NCBI RefSeq assembly: GCF_014222285.1
Contig: NZ_JACKZS010000050.1
Span: 1-40,249 of the forward strand
Source of the DNA: Nostoc sp. UCD121
Lineage (GTDB): Bacteria; Cyanobacteriota; Cyanobacteriia; Cyanobacteriales; Nostocaceae
Direction of reading: 5' to 3'
DNA: 40,249 bases
Shown here: positions 1 to 8,400 of the stretch, piece by piece
How the letters are laid out: the number at the start of each line of letters is the position of its first letter
How positions within the stretch are numbered: the stretch's first letter is position 1
Made by a program: the position numbers and the translations under genes
The notes under the pieces: model-generated
What the model was told of the DNA's origin: nothing
Database searches by the model: none
Seen by the model: the letters and a program-made list of their open reading frames with translations, nothing else

Positions 1-56
1 GGGGAGCAGGGGGAGCAGGGGAAGAATAATAATTTCTGACAAATGACAAATGACAA
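1..56. repeat. Short tandem repeats ahead of ispF
   Basis: The window opens with GGGGAGCA-type repeats and then TGACAAA heptamers. These run directly into the ispF start codon: the ATG at 50 is part of the third repeat-like unit. This is the style of short tandemly repeated repetitive (STRR) sequence known from heterocystous cyanobacteria. I see no promoter in the few bases available. Confidence 0.7.
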
Positions 57-532
57 AAATTCGTATTGGTAACGGCTACGATATCCATCGATTAGTGAGC
101 GATCGCGCTTTGATTTTGGGTGGAATTCAAATTCCCCATGAACTGGGTTTATTAGGACACAGTGACGCTGATGTATTAACGCACGCAATTATGGATGCCA
201 TGCTTGGGGCATTATCTTTGGGAGATATTGGTCATTATTTTCCGCCAAGCGATCCCAAATGGGCGGGAGCAGATAGTTTAGTACTATTAACTCAAGTACA
301 TCAACTGATTCGGGATCAAGGCTGGCAGATAGGAAATATTGACTCGGTGATAGTAGCAGAACGTCCCAAATTAAAGCCGCATATTAACAATATGCGCGAC
401 AAACTAGCGGCGATTTTAGAATTAGAACCAAATCAAATTGGCATCAAAGCTACCACTAACGAAAAATTAGGCCCTGTTGGACGTGAGGAAGGTATATCTG
501 CTTATGCTGTTGTCTTGCTTTTGAAAGAATAA
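50..532 (+). CDS. ispF: 2-C-methyl-D-erythritol 2,4-cyclodiphosphate synthase
   Basis: IspF makes the cyclodiphosphate intermediate of the MEP (non-mevalonate) isoprenoid pathway, which feeds carotenoid, phytol and quinone synthesis in cyanobacteria. It is a soluble homotrimer. The 160 residues match the usual family length. The metal-binding GYDIH gives Asp11 and His13, with His45 as third ligand. The [14 protein letters not shown] segment follows, and the C-terminal [15 protein letters not shown] block is the classic family signature near the active site. The ATG at 50 is the only sensible start and lies inside a heptamer repeat array, with no clear ribosome binding site. Its stop is five bases before the next gene, so co-transcription is possible, although the functions are unrelated. 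Confidence 0.97.
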   Translation: MTKIRIGNGYDIHRLVSDRALILGGIQIPHELGLLGHSDADVLTHAIMDAMLGALSLGDIGHYFPPSDPKWAGADSLVLLTQVHQLIRDQGWQIGNIDSVIVAERPKLKPHINNMRDKLAAILELEPNQIGIKATTNEKLGPVGREEGISAYAVVLLLKE

Positions 533-537
533 AAATT

Positions 538-2337
538 ATGAAATATTCGACAATCTTTCACATAATTAAGCGTTTTTGCTTACCAATAATTCTGGCTTCG
601 GCAACAGCAATTACAGTTACCGCATGCAATCCATCTAACTTTAAAACCGCATCTGCACAAGTTCCACAGTTAGTTGTTTCTACTACGAGTGACCCTAAAA
701 CCTTTAACTACGCCCTCATCCAAGAATCTCCCAATATTTCTGGTTTCACTTATGAAGCATTAGCAACTCAAAACGGAATAACTAAAGAAATTGAGCCAGC
801 TTTGGCTGAATCTTGGGAACTTTCCCCAGACAAACTGCGGTTTGTCTTTACCTTGCGAGAAGGATTGAAGTGGTCGGATGGTCAGCCATTAACAGCCGAT
901 GATGTCATTTTCTCTTTTAATGACATCTACATGAACAAGCGCATTCCCACTTATATCCAAGATGCTCTCCGAATTGGGAGCAGTAAAACTTTTCTCAAAG
1001 TCCGCAAAGTCGATGAACGCCGAGTAGAATTTATTCTGCCAGAACCGTTTGCTCCTTTTTTGCGATCGATTGCAGCAGGGGTAGGAATACTACCAGAACA
1101 CGCCCTGCGTGCAGCAGTGGAAGCAAAAAACTCTGACGGTAAGCCAGTGTTTATGTCCACTTGGGGAACCGACACAGATCCGAAAAAAATTATTGTTAAT
1201 GGCCCTTACGCAATCGAGAGTTATTCAACCAATCAACGCTTAACATTTCGGCGCAATCCTTACTACTGGCGCAAAAAAGATGCACAAGGAAAACCACTGC
1301 CATATATTGAGCGTGTAATTTGGCAAATTGTGGAATCGCCTGATACAGCTTTGCTGCAATTTCGTTCTGGAGGGTTAGATTTACTAGAAATTGGCCCTGG
1401 AAATTTTCAATTGCTCAAGCGTCAAGAAAAGCAGGGTAACTTTACTATTAAAAATGCTGGGCCTGACTCTGGGACAAGTTTTATAACTTTCAATCTCAAC
1501 AAAGGTAGTCGCAATGGCAAGCCTGTTGTAGATCCCATTAAGTCCCGCATTTTTAACAACGTTGCTTTTAGACAGGCTGTCGCCTACGCTATCGATCGCC
1601 AAACGATGATCAACAACACTTTGCGGGGATTGGGTGAACCACAAGACTCTCCAATTTCTGTTCCCAGTCCCTATTATTTGTCTCCAACAGAAGGTTTAAA
1701 AACTTATGACTACAATCCCGAAAAAGCTAAACAAATTTTATTGGGAGCAGGATTTAAATATGATGAGAAAGGTCAACTTTTAGACGCGGATGGTAATCGA
1801 GTTCGCTTCACAATGATGGCTGTTGCTGGTAATAGACCAACAATTACACCGAAAATTCAACAGGATCTTGGCAAGATAGGCATTAAAGTTGATTTACAAT
1901 TTCTTGACTTCAGTATTATTGGAGAAAAAATTTCTAACACCCTAGATTGGGAATGTTGGTATGGAGCTATCACTGGTGGTATTGAGCCGCAAGATGGTTT
2001 TAATGTCTGGTCTGTAGATGGTAACTTTCATGTATTTAACCAGAAAGCTCAAGCCGGACAGTCCCCAACAGTAGGTTGGAAAGCTACTGATTGGGAGCAG
2101 AAAATTGAAGACCTCTATATTCAAGGGGCAAGAGAATTCGATGAAACAAAACGTAAGGCTATCTATGCAGAAACCCAACAACTATCACAAGAGTATCTGC
2201 CTTTTATTCATCTATTCAATTCGCTGGCTTTAGTCGCCGTGCGTAATACCATTGAGAACGTAAAATACTCAGCGATAGGAAGTTACAATTGGAATATTTA
2301 TGAACTAAAAGTAGTAGAAGATAAAAAAACTAGTTAA
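538..2337 (+). CDS. ABC transporter substrate-binding lipoprotein, family 5 (peptide/nickel type), copy 1
   Basis: This 599-residue protein belongs to extracellular solute-binding family 5 (SBP_bac_5), whose members deliver oligopeptides, nickel chelates or similar ligands to an ABC permease. The N-terminus has a basic KRF patch, a hydrophobic stretch and a lipobox VTAC with Cys30, so a lipid-anchored protein facing the periplasm is expected. Family hallmarks are EPALAESWELS, LREGLKWSDGQPLTADDV, the NPYYW block and RQAVAYAIDRQTM. The true substrate cannot be read from the sequence. No permease or ATPase gene is nearby, so it presumably uses components encoded elsewhere. It begins five bases after ispF and is followed by a close paralogue, which indicates tandem duplication. 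Confidence 0.9.
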   Translation: MKYSTIFHIIKRFCLPIILASATAITVTACNPSNFKTASAQVPQLVVSTTSDPKTFNYALIQESPNISGFTYEALATQNGITKEIEPALAESWELSPDKLRFVFTLREGLKWSDGQPLTADDVIFSFNDIYMNKRIPTYIQDALRIGSSKTFLKVRKVDERRVEFILPEPFAPFLRSIAAGVGILPEHALRAAVEAKNSDGKPVFMSTWGTDTDPKKIIVNGPYAIESYSTNQRLTFRRNPYYWRKKDAQGKPLPYIERVIWQIVESPDTALLQFRSGGLDLLEIGPGNFQLLKRQEKQGNFTIKNAGPDSGTSFITFNLNKGSRNGKPVVDPIKSRIFNNVAFRQAVAYAIDRQTMINNTLRGLGEPQDSPISVPSPYYLSPTEGLKTYDYNPEKAKQILLGAGFKYDEKGQLLDADGNRVRFTMMAVAGNRPTITPKIQQDLGKIGIKVDLQFLDFSIIGEKISNTLDWECWYGAITGGIEPQDGFNVWSVDGNFHVFNQKAQAGQSPTVGWKATDWEQKIEDLYIQGAREFDETKRKAIYAETQQLSQEYLPFIHLFNSLALVAVRNTIENVKYSAIGSYNWNIYELKVVEDKKTS

Positions 2338-2372
2338 TTTCCATGTATTATCAAGGCTCAACTTCATCATAT

Positions 2373-2401
2373 CAGGTTCGCTTAAACACCTATAAGACCT
2401 G
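2373..2401 (+). other. Hairpin between the two substrate-binding genes
   Basis: CAGGT (2373-2377) pairs with ACCTG (2397-2401), and CTTA (2381-2384) with TAAG (2393-2396), leaving a three-base bulge. No T-run follows, so it is more likely an mRNA stability or processing element than a strong terminator. It may also have no function. Confidence 0.35.
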
Positions 2402-2436
2402 TAGCTGGGTTGAAGAACTATTTGTGTATTCAAAGT

Positions 2437-4230
2437 ATGAAATTTTTTAGAAAAATATTTCTGGCAATTAAGCGTTTTTGGTTGCCAATAATTCTGGCTT
2501 CAGCAACAGCACTTACACTTACCGCCTGCAACCCAGCGAACTTTAAAAGCGCAGCGGCTCAAGTACCGCAACTCGTTACCGCAGTTTTGAGTGAGCCTTC
2601 AACTTTTAACTATGCTTTAAATGAGTCAGCATATAGCGTTTTTGGCTTCATCTATGACTCATTGATTAATGAGAATCCCCTAACCACAAAACTAGAACCT
2701 GCTTTAGCAGAAGCCTGGGAAGTTTCTGAAGATGGTCAGAGGATTGTAATCACCCTGCGAGAAGGAATTAAGTGGTCAGATGGTCAGCCAATGACTGCTG
2801 ATGATGTTGTCTTTACTTACAACGAAATCTACCTCAACCCCAAAATTCCTACCTCCACCAAAGATGCTTTAAGAATTGGTGACAAGGGCACTTTGCCAAA
2901 GGTGAAAAAAATCGATGAGCGTAGAGTTGAATTCACCATACTAGAACCATTTGCTCCTTTTTTAAGATATGTAGGTGGCATCCCAATTATGCCAGCTCAT
3001 GCTCTACAAAAAGCAGTTCGCACAATTGGATCTGATGGGAATTCTAAGTTTCTCTCGATGTGGGGAACAGGCACTGATCCTAAAGAAATTGTTGGTAATG
3101 GCCAATATATTATGGAAAGTTACGTTTCCAGTCAGCGAGTTATATTTCGGCGTAATCCATATTACTGGCGCAAAGATGCTCAGGGTAATCCTCAGCCTTA
3201 TATTGAGCGTATTGTTTGGCAAATTATTGAATCTACTGAAAACCAGTTGATTAGTTTTCGCTCTGGGCAGTTAGATGATTTAGAAGTTCCTCCTGAAGGT
3301 TTTAGTTTGCTGAAGCGAGAAGAAAAACGGGCAAAGTTTGAAATTTATAATGGTGGGCCAGATACAAGTACGACTTTTATTGCTTTCAATCTTAGTAAAG
3401 CTAAAAATTCTCAGGGTAAACCTTTTGTAGACCCAATTAAATCTAGGTGGTTTAATAAAAAGGAATTCAGACAGGCTATAGCCTATGCACTCGACCGCGA
3501 AACGATGAAAATAAATGCTTTTCGGGGACTGGGTGAACTGCAAAACTCATTTGTTTATGTCAAAAGTCCCTACTTTCTGCCTCCAGAAAAAGGGTTAAAG
3601 GTATATAATTACGAACCAGATAAATCCAAGAAATTACTGTTAGAAGCTGGGTTCAAATATAATGCTCAAAATCAGCTTTTGGATGCTGATGGTAACAGAG
3701 TCAGATTTACAGTCTTAACTAATTCGGAAAGAAAAGTTAGAGGAGATATGGCATCTCAAATCAGACGGGATCTCGCTAATATTGGGATTCAAGTAGATTT
3801 GCAAATTCTCAGCTTCAATTCTTATCTAGAAAAACTCAAAGTTACGCAGAATTGGGATTGTTACCTGGGAGGATTTGCTGGAGGCGGTATTGAACCCCAC
3901 AGCGCTAGCAATATCTGGAGAACTGCGGGTGCATCCCACGCATTTAATTTGGGGCCACAACCGGGAGATCCACCCATAACTGGCTGGGAAGTTTCCGACT
4001 GGGAAAAGGAAATTGACAGCCTTTACATTAAAGGCGCACAGGTATTAGATGAAAACAAGCGCAAGGAAATTTATTATGAATATCAGCGCATCGCCTCAGA
4101 ACAGTTGCCGTTTATTCATTTAGTGGAAAGGTTGAATCTGCAAGCTGTGCGCGATCGCTTCCAAGGAATTCAATATACTGCTCTTGGTGGCCCATTTTGG
4201 AACCTCTACGAACTGAAAGTAACCGATTAG
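2437..4230 (+). CDS. ABC transporter substrate-binding lipoprotein, family 5 (peptide/nickel type), copy 2
   Basis: This is a 597-residue paralogue of the preceding gene. They share the signal region (IKRFxLPIILASATA), the lipobox (LTAC, Cys31), the LREGxKWSDGQPMTADDV block, the RRNPYYWRK block and the RQAxAYAxDRxTM motif. I chose the ATG at 2437 because it aligns with the start of the upstream paralogue; a TTG nine codons earlier (2410) is possible but unsupported. The role should be periplasmic binding of a peptide-like ligand for an ABC importer, with the ligand unknown. Divergence is concentrated in ligand-facing loops in the C-terminal half, which would suit different ligand preferences after duplication (inference). 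No permease genes accompany the pair. Confidence 0.9.
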   Translation: MKFFRKIFLAIKRFWLPIILASATALTLTACNPANFKSAAAQVPQLVTAVLSEPSTFNYALNESAYSVFGFIYDSLINENPLTTKLEPALAEAWEVSEDGQRIVITLREGIKWSDGQPMTADDVVFTYNEIYLNPKIPTSTKDALRIGDKGTLPKVKKIDERRVEFTILEPFAPFLRYVGGIPIMPAHALQKAVRTIGSDGNSKFLSMWGTGTDPKEIVGNGQYIMESYVSSQRVIFRRNPYYWRKDAQGNPQPYIERIVWQIIESTENQLISFRSGQLDDLEVPPEGFSLLKREEKRAKFEIYNGGPDTSTTFIAFNLSKAKNSQGKPFVDPIKSRWFNKKEFRQAIAYALDRETMKINAFRGLGELQNSFVYVKSPYFLPPEKGLKVYNYEPDKSKKLLLEAGFKYNAQNQLLDADGNRVRFTVLTNSERKVRGDMASQIRRDLANIGIQVDLQILSFNSYLEKLKVTQNWDCYLGGFAGGGIEPHSASNIWRTAGASHAFNLGPQPGDPPITGWEVSDWEKEIDSLYIKGAQVLDENKRKEIYYEYQRIASEQLPFIHLVERLNLQAVRDRFQGIQYTALGGPFWNLYELKVTD

Positions 4231-4231
4231 A

Positions 4232-4294
4232 CATTGGGCACTTGTACTGAGTTTCGACTGCGCTCAACTACCGCGAAGCCGAAGTATTGGGCAT
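4232..4294 (+). repeat. 63-bp dispersed repeat, copy A
   Basis: This stretch begins one base after the stop codon of the second substrate-binding gene. Its exact reverse complement, with all 63 bases matching, lies at 13248-13310 between flv3 and flv1. Short GGGCATTGG-type heptamers flank both copies. The match stops abruptly at both ends, as expected of a mobilised or copied small element. I see no coding capacity. Confidence 0.9.
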
Positions 4295-4304
4295 TGGTTA
4301 TTCA

Positions 4305-4338
4305 CAAAGGACAAATGACAAATGACAAAGGACAAATA
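4305..4338. repeat. Heptamer tandem repeat upstream of larB
   Basis: Units of the type GGACAAA/TGACAAA repeat several times and end within a few bases of the larB ATG. The same heptamers occur at 40-56, 9524-9552, 33310-33350 and 34150-34175. Confidence 0.75.
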
Positions 4339-4342
4339 ACCC

Positions 4343-5131
4343 ATGACCAATGAAAAAACCTTGAGATCGCTACTCGAAGCGGTTGCCAATGGTGAAGTTA
4401 CCCCAGATACGGCATTAGACTCACTCAAAGACTTAACTTATGAATCTGTAGGTGAGTTTGCCAAAATTGACCATCATCGCCAGCTAAGAACCGGTTTCCC
4501 AGAGGTGATTTGGGGCCCTGGTAAAACTCCAGACCAAATTGCTCAAATTATCGAAGTAATGCGCCTCCGCAATCCGGTGGTGATGGCGACTCGCATTGAA
4601 CCGACAGTTAATACCGCACTGCAATCCAAAGTTAACGGCTTGCGATATTATGATTCGGCGCGAATTTGTGCGATCGCTCCCCCTACCATCGAACCACAAT
4701 TTGCGGGTGAAATTGGCATTCTTTCTGCTGGTACTGCCGATTTAGCCGTTGCTGAAGAAGCTGCTGTCACTGCGGAACTTTCTGGTTTCCGGGTACAGCG
4801 CCTCTGGGATGTTGGCGTTGCTGGGATTCACCGCTTATTAAGTAATCGCCACCTGATTGAGTCAGCATCGGTGTTGATTGTCGTAGCGGGGATGGAAGGC
4901 GCTTTACCCAGCGTTGTCGCTGGTTTAGCGAGTTGTCCTGTAATTGCCGTACCTACCAGCATTGGCTATGGTGCGAGTTTTGGCGGGTTAGCACCTTTAT
5001 TGACAATGCTTAACTCTTGTGCTGCGGGAGTAGGTGTAGTAAATATCGATAATGGTTTTGGTGCAGCAGTTTTGGCGGGGCAAATTTTGCGAACTGCCGA
5101 GAAATTGCGGTTGGCATCCGCTGAATCTTGA
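4343..5131 (+). CDS. larB: Nickel pincer cofactor biosynthesis protein LarB
   Basis: LarB carboxylates the pyridinium ring of nicotinic acid adenine dinucleotide and splits its phosphoanhydride, giving pyridinium-3,5-biscarboxylic acid mononucleotide. This is the first step of the nickel-pincer nucleotide cofactor used by LarA-type racemases and epimerases. The 262 residues fit the family. The N-terminal part (about 1-110) carries the FAKIDHHRQLRTGFPEVIWG block. The C-terminal part (about 120-255) is PurE-like (AIR carboxylase), with GILSAGTADLAVAEEA, VVAGMEGALPSVVAGL and PTSIGYGASFGG. LarC, LarE and LarA are not in the window. The ATG at 4343 follows a heptamer repeat with no good ribosome binding site. 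Older annotations call this family AIR carboxylase. Confidence 0.93.
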   Translation: MTNEKTLRSLLEAVANGEVTPDTALDSLKDLTYESVGEFAKIDHHRQLRTGFPEVIWGPGKTPDQIAQIIEVMRLRNPVVMATRIEPTVNTALQSKVNGLRYYDSARICAIAPPTIEPQFAGEIGILSAGTADLAVAEEAAVTAELSGFRVQRLWDVGVAGIHRLLSNRHLIESASVLIVVAGMEGALPSVVAGLASCPVIAVPTSIGYGASFGGLAPLLTMLNSCAAGVGVVNIDNGFGAAVLAGQILRTAEKLRLASAES

Positions 5132-5237
5132 GTTAAGACTTTAAAGTTACACGCAATATTTCAGTACGTTATCAGTAATTTATCTGAAAAATAAACTGAT
5201 CTGAAATTTGCCACCCCCAACCTCTTAATCACCAAAT

Positions 5238-5444
5238 ATGAGCCATCTCAGCGATTTGACATCTCAGCTACTTTGGCATTTGCCTGTAAATTTGACAGCC
5301 TTAGCACAAACAATTACCGATCCAGACTTGATGGGTCAGATTCAAAAATCTTGGAGCCACTTTATACAAACAGGTCAAGTGTGGGCATTGTTGATTGGTT
5401 TAGTCATTGGCTATATGATTCGGAATTTAACTAGCTACGGTTAA
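5238..5444 (+). CDS. Small single-pass membrane protein, unknown function
   Basis: This is a 68-residue protein I cannot assign to a named family. The N-terminal two thirds is mildly amphipathic. The C-terminal segment VWALLIGLVIGYMIRNL is a plausible single transmembrane helix with a short positively charged tail. It starts at an ATG 106 bases after larB and ends about 100 bases before argH, all on one strand. The spacer before it has no strong terminator, so it could be read from the larB message. It is kept as a gene because the reading frame is clean, no other gene overlaps it, and the composition looks protein-like. Certainty about expression is moderate. Confidence 0.6.
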   Translation: MSHLSDLTSQLLWHLPVNLTALAQTITDPDLMGQIQKSWSHFIQTGQVWALLIGLVIGYMIRNLTSYG

Positions 5445-5472
5445 ATTTAAAAGTTAGGAGTTGAAAGTGAGG

Positions 5473-5514
5473 AGTGAGAAGTTATAGGAGTTAAAAACTC
5501 ATAACTGCTCACTC
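5473..5514 (+). repeat. Imperfect long palindrome upstream of argH
   Basis: AGTGAG, AGTTAT and AGTT on the left pair in order with AACT, ATAACT and CTCACT on the right, with small bulges. The bases are GAGTTAA/GGAGTGA heptamer-like units, so this is a repeat array folded on itself rather than a clear terminator. It would form a hairpin in the argH leader if transcribed from upstream. Confidence 0.5.
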
Positions 5515-5549
5515 TTAACTCTTAATTCTCCCCCACCCTCTTGATATTT

Positions 5550-6935
5550 ATGACCAAAGAACAAACTTGGAGCCAGAGGTTTGAATCAGCGTTGCATCCA
5601 GCGATCGCTCGTTTTAATGCCAGTATAGGTTTTGATATTGAATTAATAGAATACGATCTGACTGGTTCTCAAGCCCATGCCAAAATGCTAGCTCACACGG
5701 GCATTATCTCCTCAGAAGAAGGTGAGCAACTGGTTGCAGGTTTAGAACAAATCCGCCAAGAGTACCGCCAAGGTAGATTTCAGCCTGGTGTTGATGCAGA
5801 AGATGTACATTTTGCAGTTGAAAAGCGACTGACAGAAATTGTCGGCGATGTGGGTAAAAAACTGCATACAGCGCGATCGCGTAATGACCAAGTTGGTACT
5901 GATACTAGACTCTACCTCCGCGACCAAATCCAGCAAATTAAAAGCGAATTGCGAAAATTTCAAGGTGTTCTATTAGATATAGCTGAAAAGCACGTTGAAA
6001 CTTTGATCCCAGGCTATACCCATCTCCAACGCGCTCAACCAGTGAGTTTAGCTCACCACCTCTTGGCATACTTTCAAATGGCGCAACGCGACTGGGAACG
6101 CTTAGGAGATGTTTCTCACCGTGTCAATATCTCACCTTTGGGGTGTGGTGCTTTAGCAGGAACTACTTTCCCCATCGATCGCCACTACACAGCCAAACTA
6201 TTGGATTTTGACAATATTTATGCTAACAGCCTCGATGGAGTGAGCGATCGCGATTTTGCGATCGAATTCTTGTGTGCTGCTAGCTTGATTATGGTTCACC
6301 TCAGCCGCCTTGCCGAAGAAGTCATTCTTTGGTCATCTGAAGAATTCCGTTTTGTCACCCTCAAAGATAGCTGTGCCACAGGTTCCAGTATCATGCCCCA
6401 AAAGAAAAACCCCGATGTACCGGAACTCGTGCGGGGGAAAACAGGGCGTGTATTTGGTCATCTCCAGGCAATGCTGGTGATTATGAAAGGGCTACCTCTG
6501 GCATATAACAAAGACCTACAAGAAGATAAAGAAGGACTATTTGATAGTGTTAACACAGTTAAAGCATCTCTAGAAGCAATGACGATTTTGCTCAGAGAAG
6601 GCTTAGAATTTCGTACCCAGCGTCTAGCGGAAGCCGTAACCGAAGATTTTTCTAATGCTACCGATGTAGCAGATTATCTGGCAGCACGGGGCGTTCCTTT
6701 CCGGGAAGCTTACAACCTTGTGGGTAAGGTGGTAAAAACTAGTATTGCCGCAGGTAAACTCCTAAAAGATTTGGAATTGGCAGAGTGGCAACAACTACAT
6801 CCGGCATTTGCAGCAGATATTTATGAGGCGATATCCCCCCGTCAAGTTGTAGCAGCCCGCAACAGTCACGGTGGTACTGGCTTTGTACAGGTTAGTAAAG
6901 CACTCATAGCGGCTCGCGCTCAAATGGATCAATAG
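5550..6935 (+). CDS. argH: Argininosuccinate lyase
   Basis: ArgH is the last step of arginine synthesis, splitting argininosuccinate into arginine and fumarate; in cyanobacteria this also feeds cyanophycin. The 461 residues match the aspartase/fumarase superfamily. Visible hallmarks are [33 protein letters not shown] and the signature loop [12 protein letters not shown] carrying the catalytic serine. I use the ATG at 5550 ([11 protein letters not shown]); a TTG three codons earlier is open but has no support. It is followed by heptamer repeats and a hairpin at 7024-7045 that separate it from the convergent small gene. Confidence 0.97.
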   Translation: MTKEQTWSQRFESALHPAIARFNASIGFDIELIEYDLTGSQAHAKMLAHTGIISSEEGEQLVAGLEQIRQEYRQGRFQPGVDAEDVHFAVEKRLTEIVGDVGKKLHTARSRNDQVGTDTRLYLRDQIQQIKSELRKFQGVLLDIAEKHVETLIPGYTHLQRAQPVSLAHHLLAYFQMAQRDWERLGDVSHRVNISPLGCGALAGTTFPIDRHYTAKLLDFDNIYANSLDGVSDRDFAIEFLCAASLIMVHLSRLAEEVILWSSEEFRFVTLKDSCATGSSIMPQKKNPDVPELVRGKTGRVFGHLQAMLVIMKGLPLAYNKDLQEDKEGLFDSVNTVKASLEAMTILLREGLEFRTQRLAEAVTEDFSNATDVADYLAARGVPFREAYNLVGKVVKTSIAAGKLLKDLELAEWQQLHPAFAADIYEAISPRQVVAARNSHGGTGFVQVSKALIAARAQMDQ

Positions 6936-6939
6936 GGGA

Positions 6940-7016
6940 ATGGGAAGTAGAGAGCAGGGGAAGAAGAACTATTTATTATTGACCAATGCCCCATGCCCAA
7001 TGCCCAATACCCAAAA
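6940..7016. repeat. Heptamer-type repeats after argH
   Basis: GGGGAGCA-like and then CCAATGC/CCCAATG-like units run in tandem. The same CCCAATG units recur at 13220-13318 around the 63-bp repeat and in the opposite sense at 4291. This is non-coding spacer between convergent genes. Confidence 0.7.
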
Positions 7017-7023
7017 ATAAATA

Positions 7024-7045
7024 AGGGCGTACATTTGTACGCCCT
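7024..7045. terminator. Perfect hairpin between convergent argH and the 55-residue gene
   Basis: AGGGCGTAC (7024-7032), loop ATTT, GTACGCCCT (7037-7045) form nine uninterrupted pairs. It lies between two converging genes and could end transcription both ways, although the flanking A/T tract is weak. It resembles the hairpin at 22388-22415 in design (GTAC, four-base loop, GTAC), which suggests a dispersed palindromic family. Confidence 0.6.
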
Positions 7046-7087
7046 AAACAATAAATAATCTATATAAAAAGGATTTAAGCAGACAGC

Positions 7088-7255
7088 TTAGTCAGTGTCA
7101 GCTGCTGTTGCTGCGCCTTCTTCTTCTTCACTCTTGGGTGGTCTTTGTTGGAACCTTCTCTGCATTCTTCCTGTCGTAGTTCGTTTACGAAACTTTCTGG
7201 CATACGCCTGGTTCCGTAGCGCCTTTTCTTTTTTCGGGTTACGGCGCTTGGCCAT
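7088..7255 (-). CDS. Small basic protein with acidic tail, unknown function
   Basis: The product is 55 residues, starting MAKRRNPKKEKALRNQ. The ATG at 7255 is chosen because GAGGTG, a good ribosome binding site, lies six bases upstream on this strand; a longer reading with 12 extra residues (from 7291) would ignore it. The first two thirds is extremely basic (many Lys, Arg and Gln), and the last 15 residues are an acidic-alanine tail (SEEEEG...). No membrane segment or cysteine motif is present. It resembles short cyanobacterial proteins of unknown role. The charge split suggests nucleic-acid or ribosome contact, but that is inference only. Confidence 0.72.
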   Translation of the reverse strand: MAKRRNPKKEKALRNQAYARKFRKRTTTGRMQRRFQQRPPKSEEEEGAATAADTD

Positions 7256-7791
7256 GTTCACCTCATTAAATAAACAACAAAAGAGTAGCAACTAGGCATC
7301 ACGTAGGCAATATTAGCTACCAATGTTATTGATATACTTGTAGCCTAGTGCAGCAATCAATACGCTTTAAACAGTGTACTAGTCTACCGCGTTTTACCTT
7401 ATTTTGTCAATAACAATTTAGAATTATCCCCACCAGCTAGACAAAAAATACATTTTATTAGATGCAAATACATCAAGAATATGTAAATTAGCTAACTAGT
7501 TGTTCTTGCAACAAACCAATGAAGAAGCTATCTCAAGACTGCTCGGAGTCAGACTTTTTACACAAAGAATTTGGCTGAGGTAAAAGATAACTGGGCTTGG
7601 GTTAAAGGTTTTTTATTTCCCATTTTCCCATTAACAAAGCAGTATTGGAAGCTATCCTACTAATAAAATTCAGTATTCGCTAGACCTCAAATAAATACAT
7701 TGCTTTCAACTTCATTCAAAGCAAATGCAATAGGTACAAGCCAAATTGACCGTTTTCCCTATTCATGCAACAAAGCCTTCTATTGATGGTT
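7256..7791. other. Intergenic region between the 55-residue gene and the PEP-CTERM gene
   Basis: About 535 AT-rich bases with no convincing reading frame. The right part is downstream of the leftward PEP-CTERM gene, and the left part must hold the promoter of the leftward 55-residue gene. I see no repeat array, hairpin terminator or known RNA motif that I would defend. Confidence 0.5.
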
Positions 7792-8400
7792 TTAGGAAAC
7801 TTTTTCAAGCTTATTATCAGTTAATTTAGATTGCTTATTACGTTTGAGTACTGAAGGGACACCAATAGTAGCGACGAGGGCAAATAAGCTAAGGATAGAG
7901 GTGGGTTCAGGGACAGTGATTATGCTTGCAGAAAAACTGATGGGTAACTCACTATCTTCCGTCCCCAAATTTTCAAAACCTGGTGTCAGTGGTGGAACAG
8001 AAAAAACTTCTAAATAACTTGGCGTTGGCAAAAAACTAGCGAAAAATGGACTAGAATAGTTTCCCCCCGATGTAGAATAACCAAAACCATCACCTGTTAA
8101 TTGCTGAGTATTAAGACTAATTAAATTGTCAACATTAAAAGGTTCGTTTCCTGGTATTGGAGTGCCTACAGGTTGCAGACCAGTAATCGTTTCACCATTT
8201 CGTGTACCTGTAATTCCTAAAATCTGATAAAAACCCAAATCGTCAGGGGTGTTATCAGTAGTAAAAGTACCAATTGCCTCTATATCAGTACCAGAATAAT
8301 TCCAATTCCAAGTTAAAGCAGAGGCGGTTTGCATTGTACCGAAAACCAATCCAGATATGGTGGTGAGGGCTATGGCAGATAGTAGAGCTAGATTTTTCAT
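7792..8400 (-). CDS. PEP-CTERM sorting domain protein
   Basis: This 202-residue exported protein has an N-terminal signal peptide (about 1-28, ending TASA before LTWNW) and a C-terminal sorting signal: VPEPTS, a hydrophobic helix, then a basic cluster (KRNK). The PEP-CTERM signal is processed by an exosortase-type enzyme and usually marks proteins for the outer surface or extracellular matrix. The middle (about 30-165) is rich in Gly, Thr, Ser, Asn and Pro with no catalytic motif that I recognise. A 14-residue polar tail after the basic cluster is somewhat long for the class. Expression would start in the 446-base divergent region shared with the Nudix gene. Confidence 0.88.
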   Translation of the reverse strand: MKNLALLSAIALTTISGLVFGTMQTASALTWNWNYSGTDIEAIGTFTTDNTPDDLGFYQILGITGTRNGETITGLQPVGTPIPGNEPFNVDNLISLNTQQLTGDGFGYSTSGGNYSSPFFASFLPTPSYLEVFSVPPLTPGFENLGTEDSELPISFSASIITVPEPTSILSLFALVATIGVPSVLKRNKQSKLTDNKLEKVS

